From assembly GCA_964420125.1 (NCBI GenBank), contig CAYQQQ010000009.1:80873-144872 (forward strand): DNA of 64,000 nucleotides, given 5' to 3'. A program made the position numbers and the translations under genes. A model generated the notes under the pieces. That model was not told the DNA's origin. It searched no databases and saw only the letters and a program-made list of their open reading frames with translations. Of this stretch, positions 1 through 8,754 are shown piece by piece (the first letter of the stretch is position 1; each line of letters begins with the position of its first letter). Source of the DNA: CAYQQQ01 sp964420125 (GTDB lineage Bacteria > Actinomycetota > Acidimicrobiia > Acidimicrobiales > Microtrichaceae).

Positions 1-1
1 G

Positions 2-826
2 AGCCGGCCGCTGCAGGCGTGGTTGCCAGGTCCCTCGTGGCTTCGACTGCCGCTGTCGGTGACCCTGGCGGCGCAGGCGGGTGCGCTGCCGGTCATGGCG
101 ACCCGCTTCGGCACTGCCTCGGTGGTGGCGGTGCCCGCCAACCTGCTCGCCGAGCCGGCGGCGGGGTTCGTGATGATGTCCGGTCTCACCGCCGGGCTGG
201 TTGCCGGCCTGATCCGCGTCGAGCCTGCCGCGCTGCTGCAGTGGCCCACGGGGGTCCTGCTGTGGTGGATCGATGCGGTTGCCCGTGTCGCCTCGCAGCT
301 GTCGGTGCCTCGGTTGGCCCTGTGGGGTTGGTGCCTGCTGGCGGTGGTGGCCGCCCTGGCCGTGGTGGTCCATCGCCGGAAGGGAGCGCCGGCGGCGTAC
401 GCGCTGCTGGTCGCGGTGCTCGTCGTGCTGTGCCGACCGCCCGGCACGATCTTGGGGGAGCTCCAGCTGGGACATGGCGTCGCGCTGCTCGATCGCTGTG
501 GCATCCGGGTGCTCGTGGTGCGCGATCCGGCCACGCCCGGCGACGTCCTCGACGCCCTCGCCGCTCGCGGGATCGCCCGGGTGGGGGCCGTGGTCGGCGA
601 GCCCAGCGCCCGCGACGTCCCCGTGGAGCTGGTCGAACAGCTCAGAGCCCGGGTCGTCGAGCGGCCACCCTCCTGCGAGGAGTCGCGGGCGCATCCTGGT
701 CCGGGCCTCCCATCGACGCGGGGACCACCGGCACCGTCGGCTGCTGCCCTCCTCCCGCCGGGCGCCGTCGCACCGGCGGCTAGGTTGGCGCCATGTCGGT
801 CGAGGTGGTTGACCACGAGCCGGTGA
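2..826 (+). CDS. comEC: ComEC/Rec2-family competence protein, C-terminal part (5' end outside window)
   Basis: The frame is open from the left edge, so only the C-terminal part is present. It has several hydrophobic segments (about residues 20-65 and 85-130 of the visible part) with small-residue-rich helices typical of the Competence domain, followed by a soluble tail. The family forms the inner-membrane channel that takes up single-stranded DNA. The tail here is short and Pro/Ala-rich, with no clear beta-lactamase-like metal motif, so that domain is degenerate or absent. The 3' end overlaps the next gene's start by about 34 bases. Its position just before holA supports the call, since comEC-holA-rpsT-lepA is a common actinobacterial order. 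Confidence 0.75.
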   Translation, partial: SRPLQAWLPGPSWLRLPLSVTLAAQAGALPVMATRFGTASVVAVPANLLAEPAAGFVMMSGLTAGLVAGLIRVEPAALLQWPTGVLLWWIDAVARVASQLSVPRLALWGWCLLAVVAALAVVVHRRKGAPAAYALLVAVLVVLCRPPGTILGELQLGHGVALLDRCGIRVLVVRDPATPGDVLDALAARGIARVGAVVGEPSARDVPVELVEQLRARVVERPPSCEESRAHPGPGLPSTRGPPAPSAAALLPPGAVAPAARLAPCRSRWLTTSR

Positions 827-1590
827 GACCCTCCCGGACCCAGCTGCGCCTGGGTGGACGACATCACGACGTGACCACCCGAGCGGTGGTGGTCGGTCTC
901 CTCGAGGTGTCGGCGGAGCGCGTGCAGGAGGCAGGAGCGCGGGCGGCCACGGTGCTCCGAGACGGAGCTGCGGCTGTGGAGCTGGCCGGTACCTCCGACG
1001 CGCTGCACGCCGTGCTGTCGGATCTGCGAGCGCACCCCGACCCCCCGGGTCCGCTCGGGTGCCGGGTGGCGACCGTCGCAGACCTCGAGGTGGCGACCAC
1101 GGCGGAGGTGGACCTGATCACCCTCGCCGACGAGGCGCTGGCCGACGCGCTGGTCGAGGCGCTGGCGGAGCTGGTCGCCGGTGATGGCGCTGCCGGCGGC
1201 GCTGACGCTGGAGCGCGGGACCGGGCCCCGGTCGTGGTCGCGACACCGGAGGTGCTCTCGCGCCTCCGCTCCCGCTGGATCGGCGGTGGCGGTGGTGCCG
1301 GCGGCGCGAGCCGACTCGTGGCCGACCCGGCAGCTTCGGTGCCTCCTCAGAGACCCGACGCGGGGGCTGGATCGTGGTCGGGTGCTCAGCGGCGATGGGT
1401 GCCGGGCGCACTGGAGCCGTGGGTGGAGGGCGCCACGGTGGCCGCCGCGGAGACCGAGGTGGCGGTCGCCACCACCCTGGCGGTGCTCGACGGTGCCCGC
1501 CTGGTGCGGACCACGTCGGTCCGCCCCGCGCGGCGGGCCTCGGACCTGGTGGCGACCCTGCTGCAGGAGCGATGGGAGCAACCCGGGTGA
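793..1590 (+). CDS. Conserved unknown protein between comEC and holA, weakly DHPS-like
   Basis: This is a 265-residue Ala/Val-rich protein with no signal peptide or membrane span. The last 50 residues (GARLVRTTSVRPARRASDL region) resemble the end of the dihydropteroate synthase barrel, where GARIVRVHDV is usual. The N-terminal half also has the alternating strand/helix pattern of such a fold. The pterin- and sulfa-binding motifs of FolP are not evident, so a catalytic role is doubtful. It overlaps comEC at its start, and its TGA overlaps the likely GTG of holA, so the genes are probably co-transcribed and translationally coupled. The DHPS relationship is inference. Confidence 0.6.
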   Translation: MSVEVVDHEPVRPSRTQLRLGGRHHDVTTRAVVVGLLEVSAERVQEAGARAATVLRDGAAAVELAGTSDALHAVLSDLRAHPDPPGPLGCRVATVADLEVATTAEVDLITLADEALADALVEALAELVAGDGAAGGADAGARDRAPVVVATPEVLSRLRSRWIGGGGGAGGASRLVADPAASVPPQRPDAGAGSWSGAQRRWVPGALEPWVEGATVAAAETEVAVATTLAVLDGARLVRTTSVRPARRASDLVATLLQERWEQPG

Positions 1591-2651
1591 GCGTGCACCT
1601 GGTCAAGGGCAACGACGCCGTGCTGCTCTCGGAGGCCGCCGCCCAGCTGGTGCGCGACCTGGTGGGTGAGCGCGGCCGGGCCGAGGTGGTGGAGGAGTTC
1701 CGGGGTGACGACTACGAGCTCGGTGCGGTGGTCATGGCGGCTTCCACCGTGTCCATGTTCGGCACGCGCGTGGTGGTGGCCCGCAACCTCGCCCGCTTCC
1801 CCACGAGCGAGGTGGCCGAGCTGGTCGAGCTGGTGGGTCAGCCGCCGCCGGAGTGCGAGCTGGTGTTGGTGTGGGATCGGCCCATCACGCCGGGGGCGCG
1901 TGCGACGCCGCTGCCCAAGGCCCTCACCGAGGCGGTGTCGGCCGGTGGGGGAGCGGTGCTGGACGCAGGCCTCCCCTCCGGCAAGGCCCGACAGGGTTGG
2001 GCCGACGAGCAGTTCGACGCCGCGCCGGTCCAGCTCGATCCCGCCGCCCGGCGGCACGTCCTCGACGTCCTCGGCGAGGACCTGCACCGCCTCGGCGGGG
2101 TGCTGGAGGTCCTCGCGGGCGCGCACGGGGAGCCCGGCAGACCCGGCGGGCCTGCCGAGCCGCTGGGTGTCGCGGACGTCGTTCCCTACCTCGGTGAGGC
2201 GGGCGGGGTGCCGCCCTGGGAGCTCACCGACGCCATCGACGCCGGCCGGGTCGGTGACGCCGTGGACAAGCTGCGGCGGCTGCTGGGGGGAGGTGAGCGC
2301 CATCCCCTCCAGGTGATGGTGACCCTCCAGTCCCACTACGAGCGGATGCTGCGCCTCGACGGCAGCGGTGTGGCCGACGAGAAGGCCGCCGCCGCTCTGT
2401 TGGGGATGAAGGGGTCGACCTATCCCGCCAAGAAGGCGATGGTGCAGGGACGCAAGCTGGGATCGGCGAAGGTGGCCCGGGCGGTGCAGCTGCTGGCGAC
2501 GGCGGACGTGGAGCTCCGGGGAGCCACCGCCGCGCCTCCCGAGGCGGTGATGGAGCTGCTCGTCGCCCGCCTGGCGGCGCTGAGCGGTGGTGGTGCAGGG
2601 TCTCGCACCGCCGGCTCGGCCCCGGGTGCCGTCCGGGGTCGGAAGCGCTGA
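1587..2651 (+). CDS. holA: DNA polymerase III delta subunit
   Basis: The clamp-loader delta subunit opens the beta clamp and loads it on primed DNA. The protein begins SVHLVKGND and has the usual HolA layout: an N-terminal domain with DYELGAVVMAASTVSMFG and RVVVARNLARF, then a helical collar domain containing HPLQVMVTLQSHYERMLRL and AALLGMKGSTYPAKKA. The length of about 354 residues is normal. The GTG start at 1587 overlaps the upstream stop and has GGGAG 7 bases before it. An ATG at 1572 is an alternative that would add five residues. Confidence 0.88.
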   Translation: MSVHLVKGNDAVLLSEAAAQLVRDLVGERGRAEVVEEFRGDDYELGAVVMAASTVSMFGTRVVVARNLARFPTSEVAELVELVGQPPPECELVLVWDRPITPGARATPLPKALTEAVSAGGGAVLDAGLPSGKARQGWADEQFDAAPVQLDPAARRHVLDVLGEDLHRLGGVLEVLAGAHGEPGRPGGPAEPLGVADVVPYLGEAGGVPPWELTDAIDAGRVGDAVDKLRRLLGGGERHPLQVMVTLQSHYERMLRLDGSGVADEKAAAALLGMKGSTYPAKKAMVQGRKLGSAKVARAVQLLATADVELRGATAAPPEAVMELLVARLAALSGGGAGSRTAGSAPGAVRGRKR

Positions 2652-3125
2652 TCGCCGGCCGGGGGCCGAACGGCTTCAGGGCGATCGGCCTGCGCCACGC
2701 CGCGGCTACGGCGTCGGCTGGGTGCGGTGCTCCCCGGAGGGGGTGCCATGGGCACCGGCATCGACCGGGGTGAGCGAGGGGCCGAGGAGGACGCCGAGCA
2801 GCACGCTGATCACGGCGATGAGGGTGATGCGTGCGGACTTGGGTACGGAGATCATGTAGTTCGATACTCGCGACAACTCACTGCGGAGAGAATAGGCAGA
2901 GTCCCCACCTCGGCGCAGGTTCTCAGCGTGCGACCTGTGCCACAGCACCGAGACGACTCGTCCCTGCGACCTACCGCTCGAGTCGTTGGAACCTGGATCC
3001 CCGTGCTGTCCGGCGGGAGCGGAGCCCGCCGACGGGGACGGCCAGCCGTCTGCACGAGCAGCGCGGGTTTCACGTCCACCGGCAGGTGCGTTCCACCGGC
3101 GAGTGGGTTCAGCCGGCGAGTGGGT
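2652..3125. other. Intergenic stretch between holA and rpsT
   Basis: About 470 bases without a convincing gene. It holds a weak inverted repeat just after holA (GATCGCC at 2650-2656 and GGCGATC at 2680-2686, no T tract). It also holds a possible small minus-strand ORF (2706-2855) and a 17-base perfect tandem repeat next to the rpsT stop (two copies of cgagtgggttcagccgg, about 3105-3138). Confidence 0.5.
2706..2855 (-). CDS. Possible small membrane peptide (49 aa)
   Basis: The ORF starts MISVPKSARITLIAVISV and has one strong hydrophobic segment (residues 8-26) followed by a polar His/Pro-rich tail. I do not recognise a family. The start ATG at 2855 was chosen because the hydrophobic segment lies just after it. 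A longer ORF beginning at 2948 has no supporting features. It could be a chance ORF in a GC-rich intergenic region. Confidence 0.25.
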   Translation of the reverse strand: MISVPKSARITLIAVISVLLGVLLGPSLTPVDAGAHGTPSGEHRTQPTP

Positions 3126-3380
3126 TCAGCCGGCGGCGTTGGCCTTCTTCAACAGGCGGGACTTCTTGCGCGCCGCGCTGTTCTTGTGGATCACGCCCTT
3201 CTGGGCGGCGGTGTCGATCCGGCGGATGGCGCTCACCAGCGCGGCGTCGAGGTCGTCGGTGCCGATGGCCGCCTCCGCGGCCTTGGTGGTCGTCTTGAGC
3301 TCGCTGCGCACGGCCTTGTTGCGGGCGCGGGCCTTCTCGTTCTGGCGGTTGCGCTTGATCTGGCTCTTGATGTTGGCCAT
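3126..3380 (-). CDS. rpsT: 30S ribosomal protein S20
   Basis: An 84-residue, very basic helical protein starting MANIKSQIKRNRQNEKAR, the standard S20 N-terminus, and ending KNSAARKKSRLLKKANA. It binds 16S rRNA early in small-subunit assembly. It is divergent from lepA, with 235 bases between the two starts. The length is normal for the family. The tandem 17-base repeat lies immediately downstream of the stop. Confidence 0.97.
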   Translation of the reverse strand: MANIKSQIKRNRQNEKARARNKAVRSELKTTTKAAEAAIGTDDLDAALVSAIRRIDTAAQKGVIHKNSAARKKSRLLKKANAAG

Positions 3381-3615
3381 CGGGTGTCTGCCTCTGGAGT
3401 GCTGCGCGGGCGCGCCGTGCGCCGGGGTGTTTCGACTGGGGTCTGCCCGGACGGGGGCCCGGGCGAACGAAGCTCACAGCGTAGCGGTTGGCCCGCTGGC
3501 CGTCACCTCCGCGGCGGCGCGCGACCGCGCCACGATGCAGCCGGGTTGCCGGCCTCGGGGCAAACTGAGTCACCCACCGAAACCTCCACACCTGATCCCG
3601 AACCCCCGCACCGAC

Positions 3616-5403
3616 GTGACCGAGCTCTCCCGCATCCGCAACCTCGCCATCATCGCCCACATCGACCACGGCAAGTCGACCCTCGCCGATCGACTGCTGG
3701 AGATCTGCGGCGCGGTCGATCCGCGGGACATGCGGGCGCAGTACCTCGACTCCATGGACCTGGAGCGGGAGCGGGGCATCACCATCAAGCTGCAGTCGGT
3801 GCGCCTTGAGTGGAAGGGCCACGTGGTCAACCTGATCGACACGCCGGGCCACGTCGACTTCGGCTACGAGGTGAGCCGCAGCCTTGCCGCCTGCGAAGGG
3901 GTCATCCTGGTGGTCGACGCCTCGCAGGGGATCGAAGCCCAGACGCTGGCGAACTGCTACCTGGCGCTGGAGAACGACCTGGAGATCGTGGCGGTGCTCA
4001 ACAAGATCGACCTGCCCGCGGCGGATCCGGACCGCTACGCCGCGGAGATCGAGTCGGTGCTGGGCATCCCCGCCGTGGAGTGCCTCCCCATCTCGGCCAA
4101 GACCGGCCAGGGCGTGCCGGAGGTGCTCGACGCGGTCATCGAACGGATCCCGGCACCGGTCGGGGACCTCGATGCACCGACCCAGGCGCTCATCTTCGAC
4201 TCGCACTTCGACCAGTACCGGGGGGTGGTCAGCTCCATCCGGGTGGTCAACGGCGCGCTGCGCAGCGGGACACGGCTGCGGTTCATGCAGGCCGGTGCCA
4301 CCCACGAGGCGATCGAGATCGGGGTCCGTCGGCCGGAGTCCACTGCGGTCGACCAGCTCGGTCCCGGCGAGGTCGGCTACCTCATCGCCGGCATCAAGGA
4401 CGTCGGGGAGGCACGCTCCGGCGAGACCGTCACCGACGCCGCTCGACCCGCCGGTGTACCCCTGGCGGGATACCGGGAACCCAAGCCGATGGTGTTCTGC
4501 GGGCTGTACCCCGTCGACGGCGACGAGTTCGAGGACCTGCGCGAGGCCCTGCAGAAGATGCGCCTCAACGACAGCTCCTTCAGCTACGAACCCGAGACCT
4601 CGGGCGCGCTGGGGTTCGGGTTCCGCTGCGGGTTCCTCGGCCTGTTGCACATGGAGATCATCCGGGAGCGCCTCGAGCGGGAGTTCGACCTCTCCCTCAT
4701 CGCCACGGCGCCGTCGGTGGAGTACCAGCTGACCACCACCGGAGGCGAGGAGGTGGTCGTCGACAACCCCGCCGACCTTCCCGACCCCGCGTCGATCGAG
4801 GAGATCCGCGAACCGATCCTGGCCTGTTCGATCATCACCCCCACCGAGCACGTGGGCACCCTGATGGACCTCTGCCAGTCGCGCCGGGGGGAGATGACCA
4901 AGATGGAGTACCTGTCCCCCGAGCGGGTCGACCTCCACTACCGCATCCCGCTGGCGGAGGTGGTGATCGACTTCTTCGACCAGATGAAGAGCCGCACCCA
5001 GGGCTACGCCAGCCTCGACTACGAGCCGGTGGGCTACGAGCGGGGCAACCTCGTGAAGGTGGACATCCTCCTGCACGGCGAGCCGGTCGACGCCTTCTCC
5101 ACCATCGTGCACCGTGACAACGCCGAGGCATACGGCAAGAAGATGACCGAGAAGCTGCGCGAGATCATCCCCCGCCAGCAGTTCGACGTGCCCATCCAGG
5201 CGGCCATCGGCAGCCGGATCATCAGCCGCCAGACGGTGCGTGCCTTCCGCAAGGACGTGACCGCCAAGCTCTACGGCGGGGACATCACCCGCAAGCGCAA
5301 GCTGCTCGAGAAGCAGAAGGAGGGCAAGAAGCGGATGAAGAGCCTCGGCCGCGTCGAGATCCCCTCCGACGCCTTCATCCGCGCGCTCCGCCTCGACGAC
5401 TGA
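3616..5403 (+). CDS. lepA: Elongation factor 4 (LepA)
   Basis: A translational GTPase that acts on stalled or back-translocated ribosomes. The P-loop (AHIDHGKST), the switch region (RERGITIK), DTPGHVDFGYEV and NKIDLPAADP are intact, and the LepA-specific C-terminal domain ends KKRMKSLGRVEIPSDAFI. The GTG at 3616 gives VTELSRIRNLAIIAHIDHG, matching the usual short N-terminus, with 595 residues. The open frame extends far upstream but has no LepA homology there. A hairpin with CCTGCCC/GGGCAGG arms follows the gene. Confidence 0.96.
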   Translation: MTELSRIRNLAIIAHIDHGKSTLADRLLEICGAVDPRDMRAQYLDSMDLERERGITIKLQSVRLEWKGHVVNLIDTPGHVDFGYEVSRSLAACEGVILVVDASQGIEAQTLANCYLALENDLEIVAVLNKIDLPAADPDRYAAEIESVLGIPAVECLPISAKTGQGVPEVLDAVIERIPAPVGDLDAPTQALIFDSHFDQYRGVVSSIRVVNGALRSGTRLRFMQAGATHEAIEIGVRRPESTAVDQLGPGEVGYLIAGIKDVGEARSGETVTDAARPAGVPLAGYREPKPMVFCGLYPVDGDEFEDLREALQKMRLNDSSFSYEPETSGALGFGFRCGFLGLLHMEIIRERLEREFDLSLIATAPSVEYQLTTTGGEEVVVDNPADLPDPASIEEIREPILACSIITPTEHVGTLMDLCQSRRGEMTKMEYLSPERVDLHYRIPLAEVVIDFFDQMKSRTQGYASLDYEPVGYERGNLVKVDILLHGEPVDAFSTIVHRDNAEAYGKKMTEKLREIIPRQQFDVPIQAAIGSRIISRQTVRAFRKDVTAKLYGGDITRKRKLLEKQKEGKKRMKSLGRVEIPSDAFIRALRLDD

Positions 5404-5454
5404 CGCGCCCGCCTCCTCCCGAGCCGGGGCCCCTGCCCGTCGCGGGCCGTGTTG

Positions 5455-5480
5455 CCTGCCCGGCGGGCACCCGGGGCAGG
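5455..5480 (+). terminator. Possible hairpin terminator after lepA
   Basis: Perfect 7-base arms CCTGCCC (5455-5461) and GGGCAGG (5474-5480) are separated by 12 bases, 50 bases after the lepA stop and just before the CIRCE element. There is no T tract, so intrinsic termination is uncertain. Confidence 0.35.
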
Positions 5481-5510
5481 CTCCACCCCGTCGCTGCCTC
5501 GCGGGCTGAG

Positions 5511-5537
5511 CTGGCACTCGCGTACACTGAGTGCCAA
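5511..5537 (+). promoter_or_regulatory. CIRCE operator (HrcA binding site)
   Basis: TGGCACTC (5512-5519), nine bases, then GAGTGCCA (5529-5536). This is the TTAGCACTC-N9-GAGTGCTAA CIRCE pattern with perfect 8-base arms. It lies about 72 bases before the hrcA start. Known biology: HrcA binds CIRCE to repress heat-shock genes, so hrcA-dnaJ is probably autoregulated. Confidence 0.88.
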
Positions 5538-5608
5538 CGCCCCGTCCCTGCGCTGGGGCTGCGACCCTGCGAGCTGCTGCCACCGATGACCGCCACCCGG
5601 AGATCTCC

Positions 5609-6652
5609 ATGACGCTGGACGACCGCAAGTCGGCGATCCTCCGTGCCGTGGTGCAGCAGTACATCGAGACCGCCCAGCCGGTGGGGTCCACCACCATCGC
5701 CCGGCACCCCGAGGTGTCGGTGTCCTCGGCGACCGTCCGCAACGACATGCACGTGCTCGAGGCCGAGGGCTACCTCGACCAACCGCACACGAGCGCCGGT
5801 CGCATCCCCACCGAGAAGGGGTACCGGTTCTTCGTCGACGCGTTGACCGGGACAGAGTCGCTCAGCCCGGCGAACGTCGCCCGGGTGTCGCAGTTCTTCG
5901 CCGTCGCCCACGGCGAGCTGGAGCAGATGCTGCGCGAGACGAGCCACCTGCTGTCCAGCCTCACCGGCACCGCCGCGGTGGTCACCGGGGAGAAGGCGGC
6001 GGTGGCGACCATCCGCTCGGTCCAGCTGGTCGAGCTGAGCGCCCACCACGTCATGGCGATCCTCGTCACCTCCGACGGCGTGGTGCTCAAGCGCACGCTC
6101 GACCTCGAGGGTCCGGAGCTGCGCGCCGCCGGTGGGGGCGCGCTCCCCGGCGGCGAGCTTCCTGCCGACGAGCTCCCTCGGGCCCAGGCGCTGCTCTGCG
6201 ACCTGGTCGACCGGGAGCTGGCCGACGCCACCACGTGGAACCCGCCGGCGGGTGCACCCGGCTCGGTCCTGGCGACCGCGGTGCTGGCCGCCCTCGTGGA
6301 CGCCGCCGAGGCGGAGGAGCCGTGGGTCTACGTCGACGGCACCAGTCGGATCGCCGGCTCCTTCGACGCCCGTGAGACCATCGAGTCGGTGCTCACGGTG
6401 CTCGAGCGGCAGTTCGTGGTGGTCAGCTTGCTCAAGGAGCTGGTCGACGGCGGGTTGACCGTCGCCATCGGGTCCGAGACCGGGGTGGCGCCGCTGGCCG
6501 AGTGCTCGCTGGTGGTGGCACCCTACCGTTCCGACACGGGTACGGCCGGGGCGATCGCCGTGCTCGGTCCCACCCGGATGAACTACGCCGAGACCGTCTC
6601 GGCGGTGACCGAGGTGAGCCAGCGGCTCAGCCGGCTCCTGACCGAGGGATGA
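5609..6652 (+). CDS. hrcA: Heat-inducible transcription repressor HrcA
   Basis: A 347-residue repressor. The N-terminal winged helix contains the family signature VGSTTIARHPEVSVSSATVRNDM split over residues about 29-51, then LDQPHTSAGRIPTEKGYRFFV. The middle is a GAF-like domain, and the C-terminus has MNYAETVSAVTEVSQRLSRLL. The ATG at 5609 follows the CIRCE site and gives the usual MTLDDRKSAILRAVV start. dnaJ follows 42 bases later, so this is a heat-shock operon under its own repressor. Confidence 0.95.
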   Translation: MTLDDRKSAILRAVVQQYIETAQPVGSTTIARHPEVSVSSATVRNDMHVLEAEGYLDQPHTSAGRIPTEKGYRFFVDALTGTESLSPANVARVSQFFAVAHGELEQMLRETSHLLSSLTGTAAVVTGEKAAVATIRSVQLVELSAHHVMAILVTSDGVVLKRTLDLEGPELRAAGGGALPGGELPADELPRAQALLCDLVDRELADATTWNPPAGAPGSVLATAVLAALVDAAEAEEPWVYVDGTSRIAGSFDARETIESVLTVLERQFVVVSLLKELVDGGLTVAIGSETGVAPLAECSLVVAPYRSDTGTAGAIAVLGPTRMNYAETVSAVTEVSQRLSRLLTEG

Positions 6653-6694
6653 GGGAGACACCGATGGTCGTGATGCGGGTGCAGGCGGTGCTCC

Positions 6695-7810
6695 ATGGCT
6701 GACCTCTACGAGATCCTCGAGGTTCCCCGTGACGCCTCGGCGGAGGACATCAAGCGCTCCTACCGACGGCTGGCGCGTCAGAACCACCCGGACGCCAACC
6801 CGGGCGACGCCGGTGCCGAGGCGCGCTTCAAGGAGCTCGCCGCCGCCTACGAGGTGCTGTCCGATCCGGAGAAGCGCAGCCGCTACGACCGCTACGGCAA
6901 CGTGGAGGGCTTCGACTTCGCCGACCCCTTCGGCGCGGGCGGGGGACTCGGCGACCTCTTCGATGCCTTCTTCGGCTCCGGAAGTCCCTTCGGTGGCCGG
7001 GGCGGACGGGCTCCTTCGGGGCCGCCCCGGGGCCCCGATCTCGACGTCGCCGCGGTGCTCGAGCTCCACGATGCCGTGTTCGGCACCCGCACCGACGTGA
7101 CCGTGCGCACGGCGGTGGCCTGCGAGGACTGCGACGCCACCGGCGCCGCTCCCGGCACCTCGGCCGCGACCTGTCCCGACTGCGGCGGCGCGGGCGAGGT
7201 GCGAACCGTGCGCAACACCGTGCTGGGCCAGATCGTGTCGGCCGCCGCGTGCCGCCGCTGCGGAGGCAGCGGCCAGGTCGTTCCCGAACCGTGCCCGACC
7301 TGCAAGGGCGAGGGCAGGGTCGTGGAGGACCGCACCTACACCGTCGACGTGCCCCCCGGTGTCGACGACGGCTCCACGCTGCGGCTCAGCGGTCGGGGGG
7401 CGGTGGGCGCCCGGGGCGGTGCACCCGGTGACCTGTACGTGCGACTGCGGGTGAAGCCCCATCCCGACCTCGAGCGCCAGGGCGACGACCTCGTGCGCCA
7501 CCTCCGCATCGCCATGACCCAGGCCGCGCTGGGGGCGACGATCGAGCTGGAGACCCTCGACGGTGCAGAGGAGCTGGCGATCCCCCGGGGCACCGACGCG
7601 GGCAGGGTCTTCCGCCTCAAGGGTCGCGGCGTGCCCCACCTCAACGGTCGTGGACGGGGCGACCTGGTGGTGGTGGTCGACATCGACGTGCCCACGAAGC
7701 TCGACGAGCAGAGCGAGCAGCTGCTGCGGAGCCTGGCCGAGCACCGCGGCGAGGCCGTCGCCCCGGAGGAGGAGGGCTTCTTCTCCCGGATCCGATCCGC
7801 GTTCTCCTGA
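6695..7810 (+). CDS. dnaJ: Chaperone DnaJ
   Basis: A type I Hsp40 that delivers substrates to DnaK and stimulates its ATPase. The J domain has HPD (QNHPDANP, about residue 30), then a Gly/Phe-rich linker. Four zinc-binding repeats follow (CEDCDATGA, CPDCGGAG, CRRCGGSG, CPTCKGEG), then the two C-terminal beta domains. At 371 residues it is full length. It is the second gene after hrcA. No grpE or dnaK lies nearby, as in the actinobacterial dnaJ2 arrangement. Confidence 0.95.
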   Translation: MADLYEILEVPRDASAEDIKRSYRRLARQNHPDANPGDAGAEARFKELAAAYEVLSDPEKRSRYDRYGNVEGFDFADPFGAGGGLGDLFDAFFGSGSPFGGRGGRAPSGPPRGPDLDVAAVLELHDAVFGTRTDVTVRTAVACEDCDATGAAPGTSAATCPDCGGAGEVRTVRNTVLGQIVSAAACRRCGGSGQVVPEPCPTCKGEGRVVEDRTYTVDVPPGVDDGSTLRLSGRGAVGARGGAPGDLYVRLRVKPHPDLERQGDDLVRHLRIAMTQAALGATIELETLDGAEELAIPRGTDAGRVFRLKGRGVPHLNGRGRGDLVVVVDIDVPTKLDEQSEQLLRSLAEHRGEAVAPEEEGFFSRIRSAFS

Positions 7811-7834
7811 GGGTCGGGGCGGTCGGAGCGCGTC

Positions 7835-8575
7835 GTGGGAGCGGATGGCTCACCCGGAGCGGTGCGGGCCCCGTGGCGGGTGGCTGCGGTCCAGGTGTTC
7901 GTGGACTCCTTGGACGACCTGGGGTTGGCTCCGGCCGACCTCCACCACCTCCGCAGGGTGCTGCGGCTCCGAGCGGGTGAGACGGTGTGCGCCGCCGACG
8001 GTCGGGGTGGGTACCGGATGTGCCGGATGCCCCCCTCCCCGTCCGAGGCGCTGGTGGCGGAGGGCGAGGTCGTGCGCACCTCGGCGCCGGCTCCCCGAGT
8101 GCGTGTGGGGTTCGCGCCGGTGAAGGGCGACCGCGTCGAGGGTGTCGTGCAGAAGCTCACCGAGCTGGGCGTCGACCGGATCGAGCTGCTGGAGACCGAG
8201 CGGTCCGTGGTCCGCTGGCGGGGCGAGCGCGCCGCCCGCCAGCAGGACCGACTGGCGGAGGTCGTGCGTGCCGCGGCGTCGCAGTGCCGTCGGCTCTGGC
8301 TGCCCGAGCTCCGGTTGTCCGGCGGTGGTGGCCCGCTTCCCGCCGGCGCTCTGGCGGATGCAGGTGGTCGGCCGATGCGAGCTTCGGACACCACCGTCCT
8401 CGTCGGCCCGGAGGGTGGCTGGACCGACGCCGAGCGCGCGAGCCGGGAGCTGATCGGACTCGGCCCCCACGTGTTGCGAGCGGACACCGCCGCCGTGGTG
8501 GCCGCCGCGATGATGGCCGGGCTGCGCTCCGGGCTGGTGGCCCCGGCCCCGCCGGAGGGCTCGACGGCTTGCTGA
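7835..8575 (+). CDS. rsmE: 16S rRNA m3U1498 methyltransferase RsmE
   Basis: A SPOUT-class enzyme that methylates N3 of U1498 in 16S rRNA using S-adenosylmethionine. The PUA-like N-terminal part contains LHHLRRVLRLRAGE. The knotted C-terminal domain has KGDRVEGVVQKLTELGVDRIEL in two stretches, then LVGPEGGWTDAE and the SAM-binding end LRADTAAVVA. There are 246 residues with a GTG start at 7835. The dnaJ-rsmE adjacency is widespread and supports the call. Confidence 0.93.
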   Translation: MGADGSPGAVRAPWRVAAVQVFVDSLDDLGLAPADLHHLRRVLRLRAGETVCAADGRGGYRMCRMPPSPSEALVAEGEVVRTSAPAPRVRVGFAPVKGDRVEGVVQKLTELGVDRIELLETERSVVRWRGERAARQQDRLAEVVRAAASQCRRLWLPELRLSGGGGPLPAGALADAGGRPMRASDTTVLVGPEGGWTDAERASRELIGLGPHVLRADTAAVVAAAMMAGLRSGLVAPAPPEGSTAC

Positions 8576-8754
8576 GCATCTGGTCGGGAAGTCGCAGGCT
8601 CAGGCTTGGTTCGAGTGCAACACGTCTGTCATCATCTCACCGAGAGTGTTGGAGACGCGGCCGGGGCCGGGCCGGGCGCCGTCAGGTGTCGACGCAGAGT
8701 GGTCGACCCTGGTAACGATGGAGCGAACCTCCACAGGAAGGCTGAACGAGTGCG

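Noticed and set aside
2650..2686. Terminator after holA
   Set aside because: The GATCGCC/GGCGATC arms are 23 bases apart with no T tract, too weak to call.
3109..5748. 879-residue open frame antisense to rpsT, lepA and hrcA
   Set aside because: It is a GC-driven shadow: the opposite strand has unmistakable LepA, S20 and HrcA sequences, and this frame has only His/Val/Asp-rich repeats without domains.
5375..7744. 789-residue minus-strand open frame antisense to hrcA and dnaJ
   Set aside because: hrcA and dnaJ on the plus strand are certain; the shadow frame is low complexity.
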